This document shows, one piece after another, positions 1 to 6,006 of a stretch of DNA of 8,267 nt. Position 1 is the stretch's first letter. Each line of letters opens with the position of its first letter. This stretch comes from Pseudomonadota bacterium (lineage in GTDB: Bacteria > Pseudomonadota > Gammaproteobacteria > UBA5335). A model generated the notes under the pieces. The model searched no databases. It was not told where the DNA came from and saw only the letters and a list, made by a program, of their open reading frames with translations. The DNA lies in NCBI GenBank assembly GCA_002862965.1, contig PKCW01000292.1, positions 1 through 8,267 on the forward strand, given 5' to 3'. A program made the translations under genes and the position numbers.

Positions 1-81
1 CAGGGACGCGAGGGGTTCTACGCGCACATGGCCCTGCGCGAGCAGCTCATCGCGCTGGAAGTGCTGGCCGATGACCTTTGA
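1..81 (+). CDS. C-terminal end of an unidentified protein (partial)
   Basis: Frame 1 is open from the first base and ends at TGA 79-81, giving the last 26 residues of a protein that begins outside the window. The peptide is helical and leucine/alanine-rich and ends in LEVLADDL. Codon use is GC-rich like the neighbouring genes and no other frame competes convincingly. It is too short to assign a family. The next gene on the same strand begins 59 bases downstream, so the two could share a transcript. Confidence 0.55.
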   Translation, partial: QGREGFYAHMALREQLIALEVLADDL

Positions 82-140
82 GACCATGCGTGCCCGGAGA
101 CGTCGTTGACGGGGCGCCTTGACCCACCGGGAGCGTTCGC

Positions 141-578
141 ATGAGTTCCATCTTCATCAGCATCAACAAATCCGACACGCTGGAAAAATCCCCCATCGAC
201 AAGGCGATCACGCGCATCGCTGCCGCCCTCGCGCGCCAGCGCAGCCTGATCCCGCCCGGCCCCGGACTCGACGTGAGCTTTCTGCCCGCCTCGGACGACT
301 TTCAGCCGGATTTCACCGGCATGCGCATGGGCGGTTATCACGACGACGATCCGGTGCTGCATTTTCACGTCGCGATTCCGGCCCAGTTTGCCCACTCCCC
401 GCTGGCCCTGCGCTACGTTCTGGCGGCGCTTGAAGACGCGTTGAGCAACGCCAGCGACTATTTCCGCGAGCGGCACATCGCGTTCGATCACATCGGCTGG
501 CAGCGCGTGTTGGGCATCGCGGCCAGCACGTCGGAAGAGCCGCCGGAATCGGCCTGGAACGAATATCCGCTCGAATGA
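141..578 (+). CDS. Uncharacterised 145-residue cytosolic protein
   Basis: I do not recognise this protein. ATG 141 is preceded by GGGAG at 129-133, seven bases upstream, which supports the start. There is no signal peptide or membrane segment, so it is probably cytosolic. It opens with a beta-like stretch (SIFISINKSD) and a helix rich in Ala and Arg. A central part with FTGMRMGGYHDDDP and LHFHVAIP looks like beta strands with an acidic turn. A C-terminal helix follows (residues about 95-117, ending SNASDYFRERHI). The composition is that of a real soluble protein, and codon use matches its neighbours. It lies 59 bases after the upstream partial gene and 283 bases before the receptor gene, so it is more likely linked to the former. 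Small proteins of this shape include toxin-immunity partners, but nothing here demonstrates that role. Confidence 0.75.
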   Translation: MSSIFISINKSDTLEKSPIDKAITRIAAALARQRSLIPPGPGLDVSFLPASDDFQPDFTGMRMGGYHDDDPVLHFHVAIPAQFAHSPLALRYVLAALEDALSNASDYFRERHIAFDHIGWQRVLGIAASTSEEPPESAWNEYPLE

Positions 579-635
579 CACATGGTTGAACCGGCCGTGC
601 GCCCTTCCGGCCGGGCCGACGACGCCGCGCGCCCC

Positions 636-652
636 TGCGGCAATATGCCGCA
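636..652. repeat. 17-base palindrome, possible operator
   Basis: TGCGGCA at 636-642 is followed by ATA and then by its exact reverse complement TGCCGCA at 646-652. It lies 210 bases before the receptor start codon and 58 bases after the preceding stop codon. No T-run follows on either strand, so it is not a standard terminator. A dimeric regulator site is possible but unproven. Confidence 0.4.
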
Positions 653-849
653 TCCCACTCCCCGCCGATCTCTCTTACCATCACCGAAAAGAATAGTGGC
701 CTGCTGCGCCGATCTCATACACGCGCGGCGACGGGACCCTGCTCACGCCATCATCGGAAAGAAAAACAACGGCAAGGACGGTGGGAGGAACGGCGCGAGT
801 TTCTCGGGATCGCCCTCTTTGCTCCACGCATCCACGCGAACATTCGAGA

Positions 850-855
850 GAGAGG
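850..855 (+). promoter_or_regulatory. Ribosome binding site of the receptor gene
   Basis: GAGAGG within a GA-rich run (846-855) ends six bases before ATG 862. It decides the start in favour of 862 over the in-frame GTG at 781. From 862 the protein begins directly with a signal peptide. Confidence 0.7.
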
Positions 856-861
856 CGCTCC

Positions 862-3165
862 ATGACGCATTTCCCCACCCGCCCGACCCGGACGGGGCCC
901 CTTCCCCTGGCCGTGCTGGCATTGCTCGTGCCGATCCTGTCGCCGGCGGCAGAGGTGCAGCAACTGCCCCCGGTGACGGTCACCGGGGCCGAAGAATCGA
1001 CCCGGTTCAACGGCTCGTCCGTCAGCGAGGAGGATCTCGCGGTCCGGCGCGCGCTCAGCAGCGAGACCGCCGGCCTGCTGACCGACGTGCCGGGAGTGGC
1101 GCTCAATGCGGCGGGCGGCATCTCCAGCCTGCCCAGCATCCATGGCCTGGCCGATGACCGGCTGCGCATCCTGGTCGACGGCATGAGCCTGATCTCGGCC
1201 TGCCCCAACCACATGAATCCGCCGCTTTCCTATCTGGATCCGTCGCAGGTGAAATCGATCAGGGTGTGGGCCGGCATCACGCCGGTGAGCGTCGGTGGCG
1301 ACGCCATCGGCGGCACCATTGCGGTCGAGTCCGCTGCGCCGGAATTCGCGCAGGACGGCGAGCGGACCCTGACCAAGGGCGAGATCGGCGGCGGCTATCG
1401 CAGCAACGGCGATGCCTATCGCGGCCACGTGTCCATGACCCAGGCGAGTGAAAACATCAGCCTGCGCTATGACGGCGCCTATGCCCAGTCGGACAACTAC
1501 AAGGCCGGCGGGGATTTCAAGGATTTCACTGCCACCGGTCGCCCCGGCCAGGCACTGCCGCTGGATGAAGTGGGTTCCACGGCCTACAAGGTGCAGAGTC
1601 ACCAGCTCGGCCTCGCGCTCAAGGATGGCGAGCAGCTGCTCGAAGCCAAGGTCGGCTATCAGGACATCCCCTATCAGCTCTATCCCAACCAGCGCATGGA
1701 CATGCTCGGCAACGAAGAGCGTCGCCTCAACCTGCGCTACCTGAACCAATTCGACTGGGGCGCCCTGGAAGCGCGCGCCTACCACGAAAAAGTCGACCAC
1801 CACATGGATTTCGGGGACGACAAGCAGTTCGTCTATGGCGCGCCGCCTGGCGTCGTCGCCCCCGGCATGCCGATGGACACCCGCAGCAACAACACCGGTG
1901 CCAAAGCGACAGCCAGCATCGACCTGAGCGAAGCCGACGTCCTGCGCCTCGGCGGCGAATACCAGCGCTACCGCCTCGACGACTGGTGGCCGCCCTCGCC
2001 CGCCGATCTGACCGGCATGCTCAACAAGGATGGAGCGCAAGCCACCATGGGGGGCATGGCGCCGAACACCTTCTGGAACATCAACGACGGCCAGCGTGAC
2101 CGCGCCGCGCTGTTCTCCGAGTGGGAACGCGCCATCGATGCCCAGTGGACGGCGCTGCTGGGCGCTCGCTACGAGCGGGTGACGACCGACGCCGGCCCGG
2201 TACAGGGATACAACGACATGATGTACAAGCCGGGCGCCTTCAATGCCCGCGATCGCAAGCGTGACGATGACAACCTCGATCTGGCCGCCTTGGCCCGTTA
2301 TCTGATCGATCCGACCAAAAGCATCGAGTTCGGCTACGCCATGAAAACCCGCTCGCCCAACCTTTATGAGCGCTATGCCTGGTCCACCAGCGTCATGGCG
2401 GAGGAGATGATCAACTTCGTCGGCGACGGCAACGGCTATCTGGGCAATCCCGACCTCAAACCGGAAACCGCGCACACGATATCAGCCACCTTCGACTGGC
2501 ATACGCCGGAGCGCGATTGGGGGCTCAAGGCCACCCCCTTCTATACCCATGTCGAGGATTACATCGACGCCTTGCAATGGGACAACGCCGCCAACGCGCC
2601 GGCGGCCACGCTTCAGGAAAACCAGTTCGTCATCCTGCGCTATGACAACCAGCGGGCCCGCCTCTACGGCATCGATCTCTCGGGCTGGATGCCGCTGGGG
2701 GCCCACCCCCTCGGCAATTTCGGTCTCCGGAGTCAGGTGAATTACACCAAGGGCGAAAATCTCGATACCAATGATGGGCTCTACAACATCATGCCGCTCA
2801 ACGCCAAGATCGCACTCACGCACGCACTGGGTCCGTGGGACAACGCCCTGGAGCTGGTGATGGTCGATGCCAAGGACGATCTTTCGGAGGTGCGCAACGA
2901 AATCGAGACCGACAGCTACGCGTTGCTCAATCTGCGTGGCGGCTACGACAAGCAGCGGATGCGTTTTGACTTCGGGGTCGAGAACCTGTTCGACACCAAC
3001 TACGACCTGCCCACCGGCGGCGCCTATGTCGGCCAGGGCGCCACCATGTCCTTCAACCGCGAAATCGGCGCCCTCGGCCCGAACGGCGGCACCTCCTCGA
3101 TATGGGGTATCGCCGTGCCGGGCCTGGGGCGCACGTTCTACGCCGCGGCGACGCTCAAGTTCTGA
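862..3165 (+). CDS. TonB-dependent outer-membrane receptor, probably for copper (OprC/NosA-like)
   Basis: This 767-residue outer-membrane receptor would import a scarce substrate using TonB-ExbBD energy. Residues 1-30 form a signal peptide (Arg-containing start, LPLAVLALLVPIL core, cleavage after SPAA). The mature start carries a TonB-box-like VTVTG (38-42). The plug domain follows to about residue 160, with LLTDVPGV, the ILVDGM turn and SVGGDAIGGTI. The rest is a beta-barrel with alternating aromatic and acidic residues, a SPNLYERY segment, a VENLFDTNYDLP segment near the end and a terminal Phe, as is usual for barrel assembly. The plug has CPNHMNPPLSY (Cys114, Met118: CxxxM) and the barrel has DHHMD (His313, Met315: HxM). 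In OprC of Pseudomonas a CxxxM plus HxM set binds copper, so I infer a copper substrate. Several Met pairs sit in predicted loops (336/338, 386, 396/399, 453/454, 512/516). No partner transport gene is adjacent. The receptor class is certain; the metal is an inference. Confidence 0.93.
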   Translation: MTHFPTRPTRTGPLPLAVLALLVPILSPAAEVQQLPPVTVTGAEESTRFNGSSVSEEDLAVRRALSSETAGLLTDVPGVALNAAGGISSLPSIHGLADDRLRILVDGMSLISACPNHMNPPLSYLDPSQVKSIRVWAGITPVSVGGDAIGGTIAVESAAPEFAQDGERTLTKGEIGGGYRSNGDAYRGHVSMTQASENISLRYDGAYAQSDNYKAGGDFKDFTATGRPGQALPLDEVGSTAYKVQSHQLGLALKDGEQLLEAKVGYQDIPYQLYPNQRMDMLGNEERRLNLRYLNQFDWGALEARAYHEKVDHHMDFGDDKQFVYGAPPGVVAPGMPMDTRSNNTGAKATASIDLSEADVLRLGGEYQRYRLDDWWPPSPADLTGMLNKDGAQATMGGMAPNTFWNINDGQRDRAALFSEWERAIDAQWTALLGARYERVTTDAGPVQGYNDMMYKPGAFNARDRKRDDDNLDLAALARYLIDPTKSIEFGYAMKTRSPNLYERYAWSTSVMAEEMINFVGDGNGYLGNPDLKPETAHTISATFDWHTPERDWGLKATPFYTHVEDYIDALQWDNAANAPAATLQENQFVILRYDNQRARLYGIDLSGWMPLGAHPLGNFGLRSQVNYTKGENLDTNDGLYNIMPLNAKIALTHALGPWDNALELVMVDAKDDLSEVRNEIETDSYALLNLRGGYDKQRMRFDFGVENLFDTNYDLPTGGAYVGQGATMSFNREIGALGPNGGTSSIWGIAVPGLGRTFYAAATLKF
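968..988. repeat. 21-base perfect palindrome inside the receptor gene
   Basis: CCCCGGTGAC at 968-977, one central G, and its exact reverse complement GTCACCGGGG at 979-988. It encodes the P-P-V-T-V-T-G stretch of the TonB-box region. The alternating Val/Thr codons partly explain the symmetry, but ten perfect base pairs would form a strong mRNA hairpin about 105 bases into the gene. Confidence 0.45.
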
Positions 3166-3299
3166 TCGATCCGCCTGTGACGCCGACGGTCATCCGGCCC
3201 CGGCGTCGCAGGCCCCGGCACGGCTTCCCGCATGTGTTTGACGCCGGCCATGCGCCCAGCCGTCCCGCGCATATCAGAGCAACTCACCCTGCGGCGCCG

Positions 3300-3326
3300 G
3301 CGTCCCTGCCGGGCCTCACGGGACGC
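3300..3326 (+). terminator. Possible hairpin terminator after the receptor gene
   Basis: GCGTCCC at 3300-3306 pairs with GGGACGC at 3320-3326 across a 13-base loop. It lies about 135 bases beyond the receptor stop codon. No T-run follows, so a role as an intrinsic terminator is weakly supported. Confidence 0.25.
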
Positions 3327-3340
3327 GACCCCAGCCTTGC

Positions 3341-3481
3341 TCAGGCCGAGCGAGTCGGCTCAGGTTGTGCCTCGACCTGAGCCGAGGGAGAAATCAAGCG
3401 GCCGGCCCACTCACTCAGACGTGCCTCATCCAGGGTTTCCCGCTGCAGCAGCTCCTGCGCAGCGGCTTGAAGGAGCGGCCG
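3341..3481 (-). pseudogene. Possible relic of an FtsH-type protease C-terminus
   Basis: On the - strand, directly past the stop of the phospholipase D-like gene and in a different frame, the sequence reads RPLLQAAAQELLQRETLDEA, continues with RLSEWAGRL and stops at TGA 3343-3341. The pattern of an amphipathic helix, then LLxxETLD, then a short helix and a variable tail resembles the end of the M41 (FtsH) peptidase domain, where a 'LL..ETLD' element is common. There is no in-frame start codon near it, and the frame further upstream is only the shadow of the phospholipase D-like gene. It therefore looks like a decayed fragment left by a rearrangement. The similarity is from memory of the family and may be chance in GC-rich DNA. 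Confidence 0.3.
3355..3385. terminator. 11-base-pair perfect hairpin between convergent genes
   Basis: TCGGCTCAGGT at 3355-3365 pairs exactly with ACCTGAGCCGA at 3375-3385 around a nine-base loop. It sits 189 bases after the receptor stop and 98 bases beyond the stop of the opposing gene, the place for a shared bidirectional terminator. Neither flank has a T-run, so termination could be Rho-assisted or the stem could simply protect the mRNA 3' ends. Confidence 0.4.
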
Positions 3482-3483
3482 AT

Positions 3484-4785
3484 TCAGAACGTACTCCAGC
3501 CCGATCGTTCCATGAACCGGTAACGCAGGTATTTCAACGGCCACGGCTCCGCGAAGGCGCCGTAGGGCAGGCTGAATACCACCCCGCCCGCGTTGGTCCA
3601 GAGCCTTTCGAACAGACCGCCGACCGCTCCGAACACCGGTTGATCCCCGGGGCCGGTCACGAGGAGGTCGGTTTCCAGATTGAAGCCGTCGAGATTGCGG
3701 CGTGTGAAGTTGCCCGACCCGCTCACCAGGACGCCGGAACCATCGCAGCGCCGCAGCAGTAGCCATTTGCCGTGCGCCTGCTCGCCATGGGTATTGATCC
3801 AGCGCACGGGCATGCCCGAACGATGCAGTTCCCAGGCCACCTGGCGGTTGGGCACGCCGTCCTTGCGCCGGCCGAAGGCGTCGTGGTTGGCATCGAGCAG
3901 GATGCGCACCGCGGCGCCCCGGCGATGCGCCGCGATCAAGGCCCGGATGATCGCCCGATGGGAGAGATAGAACATCGCGAGTGCCGCCGTATCGCCCGGC
4001 CCGAGCGCGCCCAGCTCCACCAGCACGCGATCGCGAATCGCCGCTTCGGTCAGGACGGCCACACGCAGCGGGGCATCGCCATCGGGCCTCGACCCGGGCG
4101 CCGACAGCGCCGGCAGAACGACCGGTTCGTGTCCCGCCACGGCCAGCACGGCGTTCTCGGTCGCGACCAGATCGGCGACGGCCGGCCCATCGAAGCGCAG
4201 GGCGAGGTTGTGATGCCAGCAGCTCGCGTCATGGGGATTGGAGGACGAGATCAGCCCCGTCCACCGTCCCTCGACGTCGGTGATCAGGGTCTTGCGGTGA
4301 TTGGCCTTGAAATGCAGCAGTCGCAGGTAAGTGCCGAGCCGCACCTCACCGGTGTCGAATGGATGGGGCAAACGGCCATGGTCGTCCAGAGCGAGGTGGC
4401 GCAGCACGCCGCGCCACAGCCACGACCAGGCGGGGTTGCTGTCGGCGAGGGCTTTGAGCGGCGTGAGCACGATCTCGACCCCTGCCCCGCGCAACTGCTC
4501 GAAGTGGGCCGGCCACTCGGCGCCATAGGCGGTATTGACCGGATCGGTGATCAGGATCGCGCGCAGCTCGGGATGGCGGCGGCGCTGGGCGATCAGCGCG
4601 TCGGTGAAGGCGCGGCAGAGCGGCAGAAAATCCCCGCTTGCGGCGCCGCGCCAGGGGTTGTAGAGAAACTGGTCGGCCAGGATGAGACGCCGCGCCGCGC
4701 CGATCATGGCGAGCCCGGCGGCGAAAATCGACTGTTCGGTGTGGCGTTCGCCGGAAGCGTCATGCCAGGTGAGGTCGGTCAGCAC
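3484..4785 (-). CDS. Phospholipase D-like protein with two HKD regions
   Basis: This cytosolic-looking protein of about 433 residues has the duplicated phospholipase D fold. Members hydrolyse phosphodiesters or transfer phosphatidyl groups, as in cardiolipin synthases. With the start at GTG 4785, the first motif is HRKTLITD (His163, Lys165, Asp170), followed by SSSNPHD. The second is HGKWLLLR (His338, Lys340), followed by GSGNFTRRNLDGFNLE. In the second motif the usual Asp is replaced by Arg345, while His and Lys are kept. An N-terminal stretch with ADQFLYN is typical of bacterial members. There is no signal peptide or transmembrane segment. The end (YRFMERSGWSTF) looks like a natural C-terminus. 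The start is uncertain: the open frame extends to ATG 4926, but that would read through the end of the methyltransferase gene in another frame, and no clear ribosome binding site precedes 4785. It follows the methyltransferase by 73 bases and is probably co-transcribed with it. Confidence 0.85.
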   Translation of the reverse strand: MLTDLTWHDASGERHTEQSIFAAGLAMIGAARRLILADQFLYNPWRGAASGDFLPLCRAFTDALIAQRRRHPELRAILITDPVNTAYGAEWPAHFEQLRGAGVEIVLTPLKALADSNPAWSWLWRGVLRHLALDDHGRLPHPFDTGEVRLGTYLRLLHFKANHRKTLITDVEGRWTGLISSSNPHDASCWHHNLALRFDGPAVADLVATENAVLAVAGHEPVVLPALSAPGSRPDGDAPLRVAVLTEAAIRDRVLVELGALGPGDTAALAMFYLSHRAIIRALIAAHRRGAAVRILLDANHDAFGRRKDGVPNRQVAWELHRSGMPVRWINTHGEQAHGKWLLLRRCDGSGVLVSGSGNFTRRNLDGFNLETDLLVTGPGDQPVFGAVGGLFERLWTNAGGVVFSLPYGAFAEPWPLKYLRYRFMERSGWSTF

Positions 4786-4858
4786 CTGCAGGTCACGAAC
4801 CGGATGCAGGGCGCCGGCGAAACCCGGACGGACTTTGCCGCTCCCGCGTGGGTTGCGA

Positions 4859-5476
4859 TCAGATCGGCTTGCGGGCACGGATCGTCTTGACGATGTCGAG
4901 ATAGTGCGGCTCGACCGATTCCACATCGAAGCCGGCCCGCAGCACGTTGCCGACCGTATCGCGATTCAGGTCCGGCCCGACGAGCCGGCTGAGCGGTGTG
5001 AGCGCATCGAGCAGGCAATTGAAGGGGAAACAGCGGCTGCCGGTGTGCTCGAACAGGCCCAGCGTGCCGCCCGGGCGCAGCACGCGATGCAGTTCCAGCA
5101 GGCCGCGCACCGGATCGGGGACCGAGCAGAAGGTGCAGGCCGTGAACACCTGATCGAATGCGGCGTCCGGGAAATCCAGGGCACCCACATCCATCACCCG
5201 TGCCTGTAGGCGCCCGGAATAAGCCGCGATGCGGGGCGCCGCCCGTTTCAGCATGGCCGGACTGATGTCCAGCCCCGTGATGTCCCGGCCCGGCGGGAAG
5301 TGGGCAATGTCGAGTCCGGTGCCGAGCGCCACGAACAGGATGCGGCCCTGCCCCATCGTGCGGTACAACGCCCGCTTGGGCGCTTCCCAACGGCGCTCCT
5401 GAGCGCCGCCCGCCATGAGGTCATAACCGAGCGCCGCCCGATCCCATTTGCGCCGGGCGCGTTCAGCGGCCTTCAC
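4859..5476 (-). CDS. Class I SAM-dependent methyltransferase (PmtA/UbiE-like)
   Basis: This 205-residue protein has a Rossmann-type methyltransferase domain covering nearly its full length. Motif I is LFVALGTGLDIAHF (residues 47-60), with the SAM-binding GTG at 52-54. Asp70 in GLDISPAML is the acidic residue at the end of strand 2. A VMDVGALDFPDAAFD segment and TFCSVPDPVRGLLELHRVL follow, with LRPGGTLGLFEH as the usual post-motif. The N-terminal YDLMAGG and the H-F-P after motif I recall PmtA-type phosphatidylethanolamine and METTL7-like methyltransferases, so a lipid or small-molecule acceptor is more likely than nucleic acid; the substrate is inferred. The start is GTG 5476, which overlaps the TGA of the upstream membrane-protein gene as GTGA, with a G-rich GGGGGA seven bases before it. 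This implies translational coupling. Confidence 0.88.
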   Translation of the reverse strand: MKAAERARRKWDRAALGYDLMAGGAQERRWEAPKRALYRTMGQGRILFVALGTGLDIAHFPPGRDITGLDISPAMLKRAAPRIAAYSGRLQARVMDVGALDFPDAAFDQVFTACTFCSVPDPVRGLLELHRVLRPGGTLGLFEHTGSRCFPFNCLLDALTPLSRLVGPDLNRDTVGNVLRAGFDVESVEPHYLDIVKTIRARKPI

Positions 5477-5853
5477 GACCAGATCCCCCGCCGGGCCCGG
5501 GCCGCGATGCGGGCGCTCCAGAGCCTCAGCCCCAGAAAGACCGCCACGCCCGCGCCGACCCCCGCAGCCATGGCCCCGACCACCCCGTCCGACGCCATGC
5601 AGGCACCGACGAGCGCGCCCACGGCACCGCAGAGCCAGCTCTGAAGCATGGTTTCCATGCCGCCCAGGAAGCGTGCGAACAGCGCCATGTTGAGCATCAT
5701 GCCGCCCAGCGCCCCGGCCGGAATGACGAGGAGGAAAGCCAGCCAGACGGGCGACACGTTCAACATCAGGCCGTGGCCCGCGGCGGCCATCGCCGCGCCC
5801 ACGGCCGCGCCGGCACCGAGGTCGCCCCAGAAAAAACCTTGTTCAGATGGCAT
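5473..5853 (-). CDS. Small methionine-rich inner-membrane protein
   Basis: I do not recognise a family. The 126-residue product is very hydrophobic and rich in Gly and Ala, with about four membrane segments (residues roughly 12-33, 36-58, 72-87 and 90-110) and a basic C-terminal tail (RIAARARRG) that should face the cytoplasm. Ten of 126 residues are Met, including GGMMLNM at 50-56 and GGMETM at 64-69, and Cys75 and Cys85 lie in the third segment. ATG 5853 has a strong GGAGGG seven bases upstream, so the start is secure. It is the first gene of a three-gene set, and its stop overlaps the methyltransferase start by four bases. It could anchor or assist that enzyme at the membrane, or bind a soft metal such as copper through its Met and Cys residues. 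Neither role is shown by the sequence. Confidence 0.8.
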   Translation of the reverse strand: MPSEQGFFWGDLGAGAAVGAAMAAAGHGLMLNVSPVWLAFLLVIPAGALGGMMLNMALFARFLGGMETMLQSWLCGAVGALVGACMASDGVVGAMAAGVGAGVAVFLGLRLWSARIAARARRGIWS

Positions 5854-5860
5854 GCCATCG

Positions 5861-5866
5861 CCCTCC
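5861..5866 (-). promoter_or_regulatory. Ribosome binding site of the small membrane protein
   Basis: GGAGGG on the - strand (CCCTCC on the + strand), seven bases before ATG 5853. A second ATG in another frame lies between them, but the spacing to 5853 is the optimal one. Confidence 0.7.
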
Positions 5867-5890
5867 GGCCGCGCTCCGAGGCGGGCGCCT

Positions 5891-5924
5891 CATGGTCGTG
5901 CATACATGGTCATCGTCGGACCAT
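5891..5924. repeat. Three regularly spaced CATGGTC half-sites, possible operator
   Basis: CATGGTC occurs at 5891-5897 and again at 5905-5911, and an inverted GACCAT follows at 5919-5924. The starts are 14 bases apart throughout. The array lies just upstream of the membrane-protein gene on the - strand, where a promoter of the three-gene set is expected; a TATGCA on the - strand (around 5899-5904) could be its -10 box. Binding by a regulator is conjecture. Confidence 0.35.
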
Positions 5925-6006
5925 CGAACGGGAGACGCCCGTTTGCCGTGCAGGACGCGAGGCTGCGGCACACCATCCCCGTCGCGCGGGCCCGGCGCCC
6001 TGAACA

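Larger units (their letters stand above)
579..861. other. Spacer upstream of the TonB-dependent receptor gene
   Basis: No convincing gene lies in these 283 bases. Two inverted repeats are visible. One is a 6-base pair CCGGCC/GGCCGG at 591-596 and 609-614, just after the preceding stop. The other is a palindrome at 636-652. An A-rich patch (GAAAGAAAAACAAC, about 758-771) and a CATACA element near 717 could belong to the receptor promoter, but I found no convincing paired -35/-10 boxes. I saw no clear Fur, Zur or CueR consensus. Confidence 0.5.
3166..3483. other. Convergent spacer between receptor and phospholipase D-like genes
   Basis: This stretch separates two genes that point towards each other. 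It holds two hairpins (3300-3326 and 3355-3385), a direct repeat GGCCCCGGC (two copies separated by six bases, around 3195-3220) and a - strand coding-like relic (3341-3481). I see no complete gene in it. Confidence 0.5.

Noticed and set aside
18..653. A 211-codon - strand frame covering the first gene fragments
   Set aside because: It is antisense to the orphan gene at 141-578, which has a ribosome binding site and a more natural composition; the - strand product is Arg/Gly/Ala-rich without motifs.
781..861. Upstream GTG start for the receptor at 781
   Set aside because: It would put 27 non-hydrophobic residues before the signal peptide; ATG 862 has the better ribosome binding site and begins at the signal peptide.
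751..2475. A 574-codon open frame on the - strand across the receptor gene
   Set aside because: It is antisense to an unmistakable TonB-dependent receptor and lacks any domain pattern; high GC in third codon positions produces such shadows.
3772..4890. A 372-codon open frame on the + strand opposite the phospholipase D-like gene
   Set aside because: The - strand frame has both HKD regions; the + strand product is rich in Arg, Gly, Gln and His without motifs.
4786..4926. Upstream ATG start for the phospholipase D-like gene at 4926
   Set aside because: The added residues are Ser/Arg-rich, unlike the family, and are the out-of-frame reading of the methyltransferase's end.
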